NCBI GenBank assembly: GCA_015207365.1
Contig: JADEXA010000008.1
Span: 62,001 to 126,000 of the forward strand
Reading direction: 5' to 3'
DNA: 64,000 bases
Source of the DNA: Vacuolonema iberomarrocanum LEGE 07170
GTDB taxonomy: Bacteria > Cyanobacteriota > Cyanobacteriia > Elainellales > Elainellaceae
The notes beneath the pieces were generated by a model that ran no database searches, was not told the DNA's origin, and saw nothing but the letters and a program-made list of their open reading frames with translations. This document shows positions 1 to 9,211 of this stretch, piece after piece (the stretch's first letter is position 1; every line of letters starts with the position of its first letter). A program made the position numbers and the translations under genes.

Positions 1-71
1 CGAGTTTGAAAGAGGGAATCGAGAAAACCTACGCCTGGTTTCTCGAAAACTCCGATCGCATTCGACGTTAG
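1..71 (+). CDS. C-terminal tail of a nucleotide-sugar epimerase/GDP-L-fucose synthase-like protein (partial)
   Basis: The window opens inside a gene. Frame 3 reads SLKEGIEKTYAWFLENSDR and ends at a TAG at 69-71. The Gly-Ile-x-Lys-Thr-Tyr-x-Trp-Phe pattern just before the stop is typical of the last helix of GDP-L-fucose synthases and related SDR epimerases. That identity is inferred from only 22 residues and could be another extended SDR. The downstream exopolysaccharide sugar transferase fits a polysaccharide-synthesis setting. Confidence 0.45.
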   Translation, partial: SLKEGIEKTYAWFLENSDRIRR

Positions 72-110
72 AGTGGCTACAGCCTAACCCCCTTAGATAC
101 GGATAGCTGA

Positions 111-150
111 CGAAGGGAAAGCCCCCGCAATGGGAGGCTTTCCCTTCGCT
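111..150 (+). terminator. Hairpin, probable terminator of the upstream epimerase gene
   Basis: A perfect 13-bp inverted repeat: CGAAGGGAAAGCC at 111-123 pairs with GGCTTTCCCTTCG at 136-148. It lies 40 bp after the stop of the partial gene. The following T run is short (CTTTA), so strength is uncertain. Confidence 0.5.
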
Positions 151-180
151 TTAGGCGACTGCCATACAATCCAACTCTTT

Positions 181-217
181 CGTTTTGGACAGGGTAACTT
201 GGACGCTGTCCAAAACG
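181..217. repeat. 12-bp inverted repeat
   Basis: CGTTTTGGACAG at 181-192 pairs perfectly with CTGTCCAAAACG at 206-217, separated by 13 bases. It lies between two other hairpins in the non-coding stretch 72-395. No T run follows. It may be a second transcription-ending structure or an operator; the sequence does not decide. Confidence 0.45.
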
Positions 218-287
218 TGAGCACTTAGTTTTTCTCACCTATTCCCAAACGGTTTCAATCACGTTTCCTTTATCGATCGTTCGACCG

Positions 288-320
288 CAGCTCATCGCTT
301 AGCGATGAGCTGCTTTTTTT
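288..320 (+). terminator. Rho-independent terminator
   Basis: CAGCTCATCGCT (288-299) pairs with AGCGATGAGCTG (301-312) and is followed directly by C and seven Ts. This is a textbook intrinsic terminator for plus-strand transcription arriving from the left edge. It isolates the next gene, which starts at 396. Confidence 0.75.
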
Positions 321-395
321 GGGGATGAACAACAAAGGGTGCGCACGTAAACCCCAGGCGCGCGTCGGAATTGTTGACTATTCATCAGGATTCCT

Positions 396-1847
396 ATGAC
401 TACTGCAAAAACTACACACCAAGACTTTGCCCAAAATCTTCAAGATATTCGGCGCATTCCCGGAATCGCTGAGCTACGTCGCGGCATCGTTTTTTGCTGG
501 CTACGTCGGATTAGTCTACTTGTCACCGACATCACACTCATTGGTCTTGCCTGGCTCCTAGCCGAATCACTCTGCATGTCCACGACTCAGCCATTGCTGA
601 GCATTTACGGAATCACGGTCACACTCATCCCGGTGCTGTGTATTAGCATCAGTATCTTTGCGGCTCGCAACCTCTATAACGCCGGAGAGCCTCGCCGCGA
701 CTATTTAGGGCTGATCAAAGCGCAGAGTCTATCAGTGATTTTGCTGCTGCTTGTGAGCTACTCTTACAATCCCAATCAGTTTATTTCGCGATCGCATTTC
801 CTGCTGTATTGGGTCTTTAGCTTGATGTTTGTCTGCTTCGGGCGCTTTGCCCTCGATGCGGGACTCAACCGCGTGCGAGGCAGCGGAACGATGCGTTATC
901 CCGTGATGGTAATTGCCTCTCCAGAACATCGCGCCGATGTCCTCAATGTCATTCATGAAGAAGGACGCTACCGTGTCGCGAGTTTGCTGGATGCCTCGGC
1001 TCTGGATCGATACAAACGCGACTATACCTTTCAAAAGCTACAAAGTATGGGAATCGTGGAAGTCTTCGTGGCTTGGGATGCGATTCGCAACCGGATGTTT
1101 CTGGGGCAGCGGTTTCAGTCGTTGGGCTTGACCTTGCGCGTGATTCCCGACCGCAACAATTACTCCTTTGGTAATGCCAAGATGCATATGCTCAATGACG
1201 AAGTCCCCTGCATTACCTTTTTCCCTCCAGCTGTTGCGGGCATCAGTTTCTGGACCAAGCGCCTGTTTGATATCTGCTTTGCCCTCGGGTTTATCCTTCT
1301 GGCGTCTCCCATCTACCTGGCCATTGCGATCGCCATTTACATCGACTCGCCCGGTCCCATTTTCTACAAGCAGACTCGCATTGGCCTCCATGGTCAACCC
1401 TTCCAAGTCTGGAAGTTTCGCAGTATGGTCACCAATGCCGATAAGCTGCAAGCCCAGCTGGAACAACAAAATCAGAACAAAGATGGCGTGCTGTTTAAGA
1501 TGAAGGATGATCCGCGGATTACGCGCTTTGGCCACTTCATCCGGCAATACAGCCTCGACGAGCTGCCTCAGATCTTCAACGTCCTGCTGGGCGAAATGAG
1601 CCTGGTTGGCCCCCGTCCCCTGCCGCTGCGGGATGTCGAAAAATTCAGACAGCATTATTTCATTCGCCAAGATGTTCTACCCGGCATTACGGGCATGTGG
1701 CAAGTTTCTGGGCGATCGGACATCGACAACTTTGATGATGTACTCAAACTGGATCTCGACTACATTCAGCATTGGTCGCTGTTGCTCGATCTGAAAATTC
1801 TGTTTAAGACCTTCTCTGCTGTCCTACAGAAGTCTGGTGCTTACTAA
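396..1847 (+). CDS. Exopolysaccharide-initiating polyprenyl-phosphate sugar phosphotransferase (WcaJ/CpsE-like)
   Basis: A 483-aa integral membrane enzyme of the bacterial sugar transferase family. It should move a hexose-1-phosphate from a nucleotide sugar to undecaprenyl phosphate at the inner membrane, the first step of exopolysaccharide synthesis. The N-terminal half (about 30-160) holds several hydrophobic helices followed by a cytosolic nucleotide-binding-like region. The C-terminal third (about 285-483) is the catalytic domain: a re-entrant hydrophobic helix, then the signatures KFRSM, DELPQ, MSLVGPRP and GITGMWQVSGR. Length matches WcaJ-type enzymes (about 460-480). The ATG is preceded by AGGA at a good distance. 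Substrate (glucose, galactose or other) cannot be read from sequence. The epimerase-like tail upstream supports a polysaccharide context, although a terminator separates them. Confidence 0.9.
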   Translation: MTTAKTTHQDFAQNLQDIRRIPGIAELRRGIVFCWLRRISLLVTDITLIGLAWLLAESLCMSTTQPLLSIYGITVTLIPVLCISISIFAARNLYNAGEPRRDYLGLIKAQSLSVILLLLVSYSYNPNQFISRSHFLLYWVFSLMFVCFGRFALDAGLNRVRGSGTMRYPVMVIASPEHRADVLNVIHEEGRYRVASLLDASALDRYKRDYTFQKLQSMGIVEVFVAWDAIRNRMFLGQRFQSLGLTLRVIPDRNNYSFGNAKMHMLNDEVPCITFFPPAVAGISFWTKRLFDICFALGFILLASPIYLAIAIAIYIDSPGPIFYKQTRIGLHGQPFQVWKFRSMVTNADKLQAQLEQQNQNKDGVLFKMKDDPRITRFGHFIRQYSLDELPQIFNVLLGEMSLVGPRPLPLRDVEKFRQHYFIRQDVLPGITGMWQVSGRSDIDNFDDVLKLDLDYIQHWSLLLDLKILFKTFSAVLQKSGAY

Positions 1848-1956
1848 GGACGATGGAATCTACAGCGACGACAAACAAGAGTACGTATTAACGAATCATG
1901 AGCCCCGAAATGCATCGAGATGTACCGGATATGCGACAGCATCTGCTTAATCGGAT

Positions 1957-2040
1957 GAGAAACCCGGCGGCTTCTGTTCGACAGCCTCCTGTTCGACAAC
2001 AAGAACGTTAGAACGGCTTAGCCCTCAAAGCCGGGTTTCT
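1957..2040. terminator. Long-loop hairpin between convergent genes
   Basis: The arm GAGAAACCCGGC (from 1957) faces GCCGGGTTTCT (2030-2040) across a loop of about 60 bases. The loop contains the decamer CTGTTCGACA twice, at about 1973 and 1989. The position between two converging genes suggests a bidirectional terminator. The large loop makes this uncertain. Confidence 0.35.
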
Positions 2041-2077
2041 GTCTCCACACTTTAGACGTAATGCACAGACCAACGGT

Positions 2078-4615
2078 CTAAACGAAATCCGCTTGAGAAA
2101 TTTGCCCCACCTCCAGATTTTGCAACAGCAGCAACCCTTCGCCACCTAAGGAGATATTCACATCGTTGCCCTGTTGCTGAAGGGTCAGTTGCCCAAACTC
2201 AATGTCGCCCAGGACGATCCGATCCTGGCCATTGGCGAAATCCGTTACCCGGTCGAAGCCTTGACCCGCGCGGATGACAATGCGATCGCTCCCTGGCCCC
2301 GTTTGAATCAGGTCACTACCGGCGTCACCCATCAGGCGGTCATTGCCTGGCCCACCGCGCAACACATCCCGGTCAGCCCCGCCGCGTATCACATCATTGC
2401 CGCCTTGACCGTTGAGGCGATCGCGCCCGTCTCCACCAAACTGGCGATCGGCACCTGCGCCCCCATTCAGCAGATCGGCCTCCAGATTGCCCCACATCAG
2501 ATCGTTGCCGCCTGTCCCGAGGAGGCGATCGTCCCCTGCGCCGCCAATTAGGGTATCATCCCCCACACCACCGAGTAGGGTGTCGTTGCCATTGCCACCC
2601 ATCAAACGGTCATTGCCTTCATCCCCAAAAAGTTGGTCGTTGCCGTTTTCGCCCGCGAGGCGATCGTTGCCGCCTAGCCCCCGCACGATGTCATCGCCTT
2701 CCATGGCAGAGATCACATCCCGCGCGTCTGTGCCCGTTAGGTTGTCATTGTTGGGTGACGGACGAGACCCCTCATCATCTTGAATCGTGCCAATGCCTTC
2801 GCCATCGAGTAGCTGTGCATTGGTGGGATTGCTGAGGGTCACGGCAAAGGTTTTATCCCCTTCTGGGATGGCATCATCCAGAATTGCAACCGGGATGTTA
2901 GCGGTGGTCTCTCCGGGGGCGATCGTTAGGGTGCCGCTGGTAGCGGTGTAATCTCTACCGGCAGTGGCCGTGACATCAGCGGTTCTAAAATCAACCGTAA
3001 TGGTTTGCATACTCGCTTCCGAGAGCGACACCGTAAAGGTTGCTATGTTGGGTACGGTGCCGATTTCATTTACTTGAACGTCATTGATACTGATGCGGGG
3101 AGCCGAGCGACCAAACACGACATAACTGGTGCCCGCGCCATCGTTCCCATTCGCGTCGGCAGCCGATGCGCCGACGATCAAGTCGGAGACCCCGTCGCCA
3201 TTGACATCCCCGGCGCCACTCACCGAAATTCCTGCAAAGTCATCTTCGGCCACGCCATTGATAGCAAACCCATTGCTGCCATCGAGGGTGGTCAGGTCGA
3301 GGCTCGGGGAAAAGCCCTCCCGGCTGCCCAGCACCACATAGCTGGTGCCAGCGCTGCCGCTCCCACCGAAGTCGGCAGCGGCGGCCCCGATGATCAGGTC
3401 GTCGATGCCGTCGCCATCAATGTCTCCCGCTCCGCTCACGGAACGACCCAAGCGGTCTTCCTCAAGCAGGCCATTGATCACAAAGCCATTGCTACCATCG
3501 AGGGTGGTCAGGTCGAGATTAGCGGAGAATCCCTCGCTGCTGCCAAACACCACATAACTGGCTCCAGCGCTTCGGTTACCATCGGGGCTGGCATCATAGG
3601 CTCCGATAATAATGTCATCGATGCCATCGCCGTTGATGTCTCCGGCCTGGCTCACGGAACTTCCCAAGCGGTCAACCGCAGCCAGACCATTGATCACAAA
3701 GCCATTGCTGCCATCGAGCGCTGATAGGCTCACAATGGGTGCAAACCCTTCATTGCTGCCGAACACTACATAACTGGCTCCAGCACTGCGATTTCCATTG
3801 GGGTCGGCACCGTTTGCTCCGATGATGAGGTCGTCGAACCCATCGCCATTGATGTCTCCCGCCCCACTCACAGACCCACCCGAGAAGTCATAGGCGGCGG
3901 CCCCATTGATGACAAAGCCGTTGCTGCCATCGAGCGCTGACAGATCGACGTCCGGAGAGAAGCCTTCACTGCTGCCAAACACCACATAACTGGTTCCTGC
4001 AGCCGTTCGTTGGTTGGGGCTGGCACTGAAGGCTCCAACGATCAGGTCATCGATGCCATCGCCGTTGATATCTCCCGCATTGCTTACGGCATCACCCAAG
4101 CGGTCATCTTCGACCACGCCATTGATGACAAAGCCATTGCTGCCATCCAGTGTGACCAGATCGAGGCTCGGGGAGAAGCCCTCGCTGCTGCCAAACACGA
4201 CATAACTGGCCCCTGCAGAACGATTCCCGCCAGGGTCAGCGGCGGGTGCCCCGATGATCAGGTCATCGATGCCATCGCCGTTGATGTCCCCCGCGTCACT
4301 GACGGCAATACCCGAGCGATCGTACGCAGCCACGCCATTGATGACAAAGCCGTTGCTGCCATCCAGTGTGGTCAGATCGACGCTGGGGGAGAACCCTGCA
4401 CTGCTGCCAAACACCACATAACTGGCTCCTGCGGCACTGGTTCCATTAGGGTCGGCGGCGGATGCCCCGACGAGCAAATCGCCAATGCCATCGCCGTTGA
4501 TATCCCCCGCAGCACTAACGGAAACGCCGGAGCGATCGCCCTCGGCCACGCCATTGAGTGCAAAGCCATTGCTGCCATCGAGGCTAGAAAGATTAAGGAT
4601 GGGGTCAAAAAGCAT
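2078..4615 (-). CDS. FG-GAP propeller / Calx-beta / RTX repeat protein, paralogue 1
   Basis: An 845-aa predicted secreted calcium-binding protein. Residues 1 to about 510 contain seven roughly 72-aa FG-GAP repeats, each with a DINGDGIDDLIIGA-like calcium loop, enough for a complete seven-bladed integrin-type propeller. A Calx-beta domain follows (about 520-620), then RTX nonapeptides of the GGxGNDxL type (about 630-770). The end, LLLLQNLEVGQISQADFV, resembles cyanobacterial type I secretion C-termini. There is no Sec signal peptide, as expected for type I export. The ATG is preceded by GAGGAGG. Function is unknown; adhesion, a surface coat or an extracellular matrix role are family-level guesses. 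Two paralogues lie at 6417-9053 and 9212-11302, and this copy is the most diverged of the three. No type I secretion genes are present in the window. Confidence 0.85.
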   Translation of the reverse strand: MLFDPILNLSSLDGSNGFALNGVAEGDRSGVSVSAAGDINGDGIGDLLVGASAADPNGTSAAGASYVVFGSSAGFSPSVDLTTLDGSNGFVINGVAAYDRSGIAVSDAGDINGDGIDDLIIGAPAADPGGNRSAGASYVVFGSSEGFSPSLDLVTLDGSNGFVINGVVEDDRLGDAVSNAGDINGDGIDDLIVGAFSASPNQRTAAGTSYVVFGSSEGFSPDVDLSALDGSNGFVINGAAAYDFSGGSVSGAGDINGDGFDDLIIGANGADPNGNRSAGASYVVFGSNEGFAPIVSLSALDGSNGFVINGLAAVDRLGSSVSQAGDINGDGIDDIIIGAYDASPDGNRSAGASYVVFGSSEGFSANLDLTTLDGSNGFVINGLLEEDRLGRSVSGAGDIDGDGIDDLIIGAAAADFGGSGSAGTSYVVLGSREGFSPSLDLTTLDGSNGFAINGVAEDDFAGISVSGAGDVNGDGVSDLIVGASAADANGNDGAGTSYVVFGRSAPRISINDVQVNEIGTVPNIATFTVSLSEASMQTITVDFRTADVTATAGRDYTATSGTLTIAPGETTANIPVAILDDAIPEGDKTFAVTLSNPTNAQLLDGEGIGTIQDDEGSRPSPNNDNLTGTDARDVISAMEGDDIVRGLGGNDRLAGENGNDQLFGDEGNDRLMGGNGNDTLLGGVGDDTLIGGAGDDRLLGTGGNDLMWGNLEADLLNGGAGADRQFGGDGRDRLNGQGGNDVIRGGADRDVLRGGPGNDRLMGDAGSDLIQTGPGSDRIVIRAGQGFDRVTDFANGQDRIVLGDIEFGQLTLQQQGNDVNISLGGEGLLLLQNLEVGQISQADFV

Positions 4616-5127
4616 AGAGGTTGCCTCCTCAACAATGGTTTAGAAAAATACGCACCGGGACAACAACTCGACAAGCAAGCCTTCAGGACTGACATGTTTT
4701 GTTGATGGTGGGGCGGCGTTGCGGCCCCACCATCAACGAATGCACTCAGGATGATGCAAGTTTTGCGTCAGTCCTGGTCTTGAGATGTGAATGGAAAGGT
4801 AAAGACGGAAACCCATCCGCTAATTTAGGTTTGCAAGGCTCGATTCTGGTAGAAGACCCCGACGTTTGTAACGTTGAGGGGCAGCTATTCAGGCTATGCA
4901 ATGTTGGCTGTGGACAGCGAAAAATCTCCGCGCCAAAGATAAATGCTCTCGCATCCTCTTTTGCCGCACTCAACCTACCCTGATTTGCTGGATTAGATGG
5001 CATCGACTCTGATTATTTTTTTTAATCAGTTCCGATGCCTTCGAGCGTTTCACTATCTCCATCTGTGGTTTTTGAGCTATCTTGAGGGGCATTGCATTGG
5101 CGTGATGGTGCCACGGGAGAGTTGGGC
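4616..5127. other. Divergent intergenic region between RTX paralogue 1 and ftsW
   Basis: About 510 bp without a supportable gene. It must hold the promoters of the minus-strand RTX gene and of ftsW. The only structured feature is the palindromic element at 4684-4776. Short open frames on either strand lack ribosome-binding sites and recognisable content. Confidence 0.6.
4684..4776 (+). mobile_element. Palindromic MITE-like element, family A copy 1
   Basis: A 93-bp element bounded by perfect 10-bp terminal inverted repeats, CAGGACTGAC and GTCAGTCCTG. Inside is a hairpin with arms GTTGATGGTGGGGC and GCCCCACCATCAAC-like sequence, followed by the arm CACTCAGGATGATGCAA. Four relatives lie at 12219-12296, 21391-21469, 31837-31926 and 51914-52004. 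There is no coding capacity. A non-autonomous transposable element is inferred from the ends and copy number. Confidence 0.7.
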
Positions 5128-6375
5128 GTGAACCTGCGAGTCTTGTTTCCGGTGTTGGACAGCTCGGTGAAAGAATGGGCAACCGAAGCGCGGTTGTTGC
5201 GGTGGTTCACGCTGCTGTGGTTGGCGATCGGGTTAGTGGTGTTGTTTTCGGCCTCCTATGCGATCGCCGATGCTGAAACCAGCAACGGGTTGTATTACCT
5301 GGAGCGGCAATTAATCTGGGTGGTCGTCGGGCTGGCCGGCTTTGGCGTCGTGATTCATACGCCCCTGCGCTACCTGCTGGGTATTGCCGATTGGTTGATG
5401 TTGCTGTGCCTGGGGTTAGTTCTGCTGACGCTGGTTCCAGGCTTGGGCACCACGGTCAACGGTGCCAGTCGCTGGCTGGCTTTGGGACCGCTCCCGATTT
5501 TGCAACCCTCGGAACTCATCAAGCCCTTCCTAATTTTGCAAAGTGCCCGCATCTTTGGGCAGTGGGAACGCCTGTCCATGGGCGTGCGACTCACCTGGAT
5601 TAGCTTTTTTGCGTTGCTGCTAGCCGGAATTTTGCTGCAGCCGAACTTGAGCACGGCGGCGCTGTGCGGCATGTTGCTGTGGTTGATGGCGCTGGCGGGA
5701 GGCTTGCCCTTTCGGCACCTGGCCGGGACGGCGATCGCCGGACTGCTTACCGCAGGCATTAGCATTGGCTTCCGCGAGTATCAGCGGGAACGGGTGATGT
5801 CTTTCCTCAACCCCTGGGCCGACCCCTCGGGCAATGGCTATCAACTGATTCAGAGCTTGCTGGCTGTGGGATCGGGCGGTTTCTGGGGCGCGGGCTTTGG
5901 GCAATCGCAACAAAAGCTATTTTATTTACCCATCCACTACACCGACTTCATCTTCTCGGTGTTTGCGGAAGAATTTGGGCTAGTGGGTTGTACCCTCCTG
6001 CTGGGGCTGCTGGCGGTATACGCGACCCTGGGCTTGCAAGTTGCTCTCAAGGCGCAGAAGCCTGTGCACCAATTGGTGGCGATCGGAGCCGTCGTGCTGC
6101 TGGTAGGGCAATCGCTGCTCAACATCGGCGTCGCGACTGGAGCCATTCCCACCACAGGCTTGCCGTTTCCCATGCTGAGCTACGGTGGCAGTTCCATGAT
6201 TGCCAGCCTGCTCTCCGCAGGACTGCTCATCCGCGTTGCCCGCGAAGGCAGCGAAGCCAAGGTTTTGTCGCTCACCGAAAGATTTGGGCAGCGCCACCCA
6301 AACGGCGCGGGCAAAAAAGCCAAAGTTCTTCCACCCGCACCTCACCCCAAACCCCTTCCGAGTAATCGTCGATAA
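5128..6375 (+). CDS. ftsW: Peptidoglycan glycosyltransferase FtsW (SEDS family, division)
   Basis: A SEDS-family polytopic membrane protein with about ten transmembrane helices. FtsW polymerises lipid II at the septum together with a class B PBP. Family signatures are visible: LGPLPILQPSELIKP in the middle, the RVMSFLNPWADPSGNGYQ segment, and near the end GLPFPMLSYGGSS, whose PMLSYGGSS form is typical of FtsW. A second SEDS protein at 30057 ends PLPWLSYGRSA and fits RodA, so the two roles can be split. I chose GTG at 5128 (415 aa), preceded by GGGAG; a TTG at 5092 is also possible. The C-terminal tail is basic and proline-rich. It converges on RTX paralogue 2 with only 41 bp between stop codons. 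Confidence 0.88.
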   Translation: MNLRVLFPVLDSSVKEWATEARLLRWFTLLWLAIGLVVLFSASYAIADAETSNGLYYLERQLIWVVVGLAGFGVVIHTPLRYLLGIADWLMLLCLGLVLLTLVPGLGTTVNGASRWLALGPLPILQPSELIKPFLILQSARIFGQWERLSMGVRLTWISFFALLLAGILLQPNLSTAALCGMLLWLMALAGGLPFRHLAGTAIAGLLTAGISIGFREYQRERVMSFLNPWADPSGNGYQLIQSLLAVGSGGFWGAGFGQSQQKLFYLPIHYTDFIFSVFAEEFGLVGCTLLLGLLAVYATLGLQVALKAQKPVHQLVAIGAVVLLVGQSLLNIGVATGAIPTTGLPFPMLSYGGSSMIASLLSAGLLIRVAREGSEAKVLSLTERFGQRHPNGAGKKAKVLPPAPHPKPLPSNRR

Positions 6376-6416
6376 GGGGATTGGGCGATCGCCACCCAAT
6401 CTCCCCAAAAAATGCT

Positions 6417-9053
6417 CTAAACGAAATCGGCCTGCGAGAGTTGCCCCACATTCAGGTTTTGCAACAGCAAGAGGCTTTCACCCCCCCGAGACACGCGCAC
6501 ATCATTGCCTTGCTGCCGGAGGGTGAGTTGCCCAAACTGGATGCCCCCTAAAACAATCAAATCTTGCCCATCAGCAAAATCTGTGACTCGGTCGAAGCCT
6601 TGACCTGGGCGGATGACAATGCGATCGCGCCCGACTCCCGTTTCAATCAGGTCATTGCCCGCTTCGCCGAGTAAGCGGTCATTGCCTGCCCCACCGCGCA
6701 ACGCATCATCGCCAAGGCCACCCCGCAGCACGTCATTGCCGCCTTGCCCGTTGAGGCGATCGCGCCCCGCTCCACCGAACTGACGATCGACGCCTGCGCC
6801 GCCATTGAGGGTATCGTTGCCCAGGTTGCCCCGCATCAGGTCGTTGCCTCCGGCACCCAACAGGCGATCGTTGCCTGCCCCGCCAATCAGCGTGTCATTG
6901 CCGACACCGCCGAGCAGCGCGTCATTGCCATTGCCACCGATGAGGCGATCGTTGCCTGCGTTACCAATCAGGCGATCGCGACCATTGCCGCCCAGGATGC
7001 GATCATTTCCTGACCCGCCCCCGGCTCTGTCGTTGCCTGCCCCGCCAATCAGTCGGTCATTGCCATCGCCACCCAAGAGGCGGTCGTTGCCGTCTTCACC
7101 CGCGAGGCGATCGCTCCCCCCCAAGCCATTGACGATGTCATTTCCTGCCAGGGCAAAGATCACATCGCGCCCGTTGGTACCCGTCAGATTATCGTCACCG
7201 GGAGTCGGATCATCATTGCGGATAGTGCCAATGCCTTCTGCATCAAGCAGAACCGCATTGGTAGGGTTGCTGAGGGTCACAACAAAGGTTTCATCGACTT
7301 CTGGTTGTGTATCACCTAGAACATTGACGATAAAAGTAGCAGTGGTATCTCCGGGGGCGATCGTCAAGGTACCGCTGGTGGCCGTGTAGTCGCTGCCACC
7401 AGTAGCAGTCGCATTGGAAACGGTGAAATCAACGCTGATCGTTTGGTTACTAGCCTTGGAAAGGGAAACCGTAAAGCGAGCGGCTGTCGTTCCAGCATCC
7501 CCTTCATTCACCTGAGCGTTGTTGATTCGAAGACGGGGGACTGGACGGCCAAACACCACATAGCTGGTTCCGGCAAAACTATTTCCATTGGGGTCGGCAC
7601 CATATGCCCCAATGATCAGATCATCGATGCCATCACCGTTGATGTCTCCTGCCCCGCTCACGGAACGACCCGAGTTGTCTCCTGCAGCCACACCATTGAT
7701 CGCAAAGCCGTTGCTGCCGTTGAGTGTGGACAGGTCGAGGCTCGCCCCAAACCCCGTCTGGTTGCCGAATACCACATAACTGGTTCCGGCATCAATATTT
7801 CCATCGAGGTCGGTACGAAATGCCCCAATGATCAGGTCATCAATGCCATCACTGTTGATGTCCCCCGCCGAACTCACAGAAATACCTGAGCCGTCTCCTG
7901 CAGCCACACCATTGATCGCAAAGCCGTTGCTGCCGTTGAGTGTGGACAGGTCGAGGCTCGCCCCAAAGCCCGTTTGGTTGCCAAACACGACATAACTGGT
8001 TCCGGCAACACTATTGCCATTGGGGTCGGCACCGCCTGCCCCAATGATCAGGTCATCGATGCCATCACCGTTGATGTCCCCCGCCCCACTCACCGAAAAA
8101 CCCGAGCTGTCTCCTGCGGCCACACCATTGATTGCAAAGCCGTTGCTGCCGTTGAGTGCGGACGGGTCGAGGCTTGCCCCAAACCCCGTCTGGTTGCCAA
8201 ACACGACATAACTGGTTCCGGCAAAACTATTTCCATTGGGGTCGGCACCAGATGCCCCAATGATCAGGTCATCAATGCCATCACCGTTGACGTCCCCTGC
8301 CCCGCTCACAGACCCACCCGAGCTGTCTCCTGCAGCCACACCATTGATCGCAAAGCCGTTGCTGCCATTGAGCGCGGACGCGTCGAGGCTTGCCCCAAAC
8401 CCCGTCTGACGGCCAAACACCACATAACTGGTTCCGGCCTCAATATTTCCATCGGGGTCGGCACGGTATGCCCCAATGATCAGGTCGTCAATGCCATCAC
8501 CGTTGATGTCTCCTGCCCCGCTCACAGAACGACCCGAGCCGTCTCCTGCAGCCACACCATTGATCGGAAAGCCGTTGCTGCCGTTGAGCGTGGACAGGTC
8601 GAAGTTGGCTCCAAACCCCGTCTGACGGCCAAACACCACATAACTGGTTCCGGCAAAACTATTTCCATTGGGGTCGGCACGAAATGCTCCAATGATCAGG
8701 TCATTGATGCCATCACCGTTGATGTCTCCTGCCCCGCTCACAGAACGACCCGAGTAGTCTCCTGCAGCTACACCATTGATCGCAAAGCCGTTGCTGCCAT
8801 TGAGCGTGGACAGGTCGAAGTTGGCTCCAAAGCCTGTCTGATTGCCAAATACCACATAACTGGTTCCAGCACTAATATTTCCATCGGGGTCGGCATTACT
8901 TGCCCCAATGATCAGGTCATCGATACCATCACCGTTGATGTCCCCCGCCCCACTCACAGAAAAACCCGAGCCGTCTCCTGCAGCCACACCATTGATCACA
9001 AAGCCGTTGTTGCCATCGAGGATAGAAAGATTTTGGATCGGTTCAAAAGGCAT
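6417..9053 (-). CDS. FG-GAP propeller / Calx-beta / RTX repeat protein, paralogue 2
   Basis: An 878-aa homologue of the protein at 2078-4615. Seven 72-aa (216-bp) FG-GAP repeats occupy about residues 1-505, each containing SVSGAGDINGDGIDDLIIGA or a close variant. A Calx-beta domain follows (about 515-615), then a longer RTX array (about 625-800) and a type I secretion-like tail ending NVGQLSQADFV. The blades are nearly identical at DNA level, indicating recent duplication or gene conversion. The start at 9053 (MPFEPIQ) is chosen because AAGGAG sits about 9 bases upstream; a longer frame to 9095 exists but would place this site inside the gene. The leader is shared with paralogue 3. Predicted extracellular, calcium-binding; role unknown. 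Confidence 0.87.
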   Translation of the reverse strand: MPFEPIQNLSILDGNNGFVINGVAAGDGSGFSVSGAGDINGDGIDDLIIGASNADPDGNISAGTSYVVFGNQTGFGANFDLSTLNGSNGFAINGVAAGDYSGRSVSGAGDINGDGINDLIIGAFRADPNGNSFAGTSYVVFGRQTGFGANFDLSTLNGSNGFPINGVAAGDGSGRSVSGAGDINGDGIDDLIIGAYRADPDGNIEAGTSYVVFGRQTGFGASLDASALNGSNGFAINGVAAGDSSGGSVSGAGDVNGDGIDDLIIGASGADPNGNSFAGTSYVVFGNQTGFGASLDPSALNGSNGFAINGVAAGDSSGFSVSGAGDINGDGIDDLIIGAGGADPNGNSVAGTSYVVFGNQTGFGASLDLSTLNGSNGFAINGVAAGDGSGISVSSAGDINSDGIDDLIIGAFRTDLDGNIDAGTSYVVFGNQTGFGASLDLSTLNGSNGFAINGVAAGDNSGRSVSGAGDINGDGIDDLIIGAYGADPNGNSFAGTSYVVFGRPVPRLRINNAQVNEGDAGTTAARFTVSLSKASNQTISVDFTVSNATATGGSDYTATSGTLTIAPGDTTATFIVNVLGDTQPEVDETFVVTLSNPTNAVLLDAEGIGTIRNDDPTPGDDNLTGTNGRDVIFALAGNDIVNGLGGSDRLAGEDGNDRLLGGDGNDRLIGGAGNDRAGGGSGNDRILGGNGRDRLIGNAGNDRLIGGNGNDALLGGVGNDTLIGGAGNDRLLGAGGNDLMRGNLGNDTLNGGAGVDRQFGGAGRDRLNGQGGNDVLRGGLGDDALRGGAGNDRLLGEAGNDLIETGVGRDRIVIRPGQGFDRVTDFADGQDLIVLGGIQFGQLTLRQQGNDVRVSRGGESLLLLQNLNVGQLSQADFV

Positions 9054-9140
9054 AAAATTTGACTCCTTAAGATCGGTTGAGAAGTAAATAGGCATTCGGT
9101 CAATGCCTCGAAGCCTCTTGCAAGGCGAACGAGAAAAGGG
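9054..9140 (-). repeat. Conserved 5' leader shared by RTX paralogues 2 and 3 (copy 1)
   Basis: About 87 bp directly upstream of paralogue 2 matches the region upstream of paralogue 3 (11303-11388). The match includes the ribosome-binding site and, on the plus strand, AATGCCTCGAAGCCTCTTGC followed by AAGGCGAACGAGAAAAGGG. The duplication therefore included the promoter-proximal region or 5' UTR, so the two genes may be co-regulated. Confidence 0.6.
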
Positions 9141-9211
9141 TTAAAGAAAAGCGGACTGTTTTATCTTTGGCGAGAGGAAGCGATCGCCCTTCACCCTCTC
9201 AAACAAAGGGT

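Noticed and set aside
1038..1670. 210-codon minus-strand frame inside the sugar phosphotransferase gene
   Set aside because: It is antisense to a fully recognisable gene with conserved motifs, and its translation matches nothing known.
7443..9062. Long open frames antisense to the RTX genes (also 2174-2783, 3005-3724, 4010-4705, 9600-10676)
   Set aside because: They arise from the repeated codon pattern of the FG-GAP and RTX repeats on the minus strand, have no ribosome-binding sites, and encode low-complexity mirror repeats.
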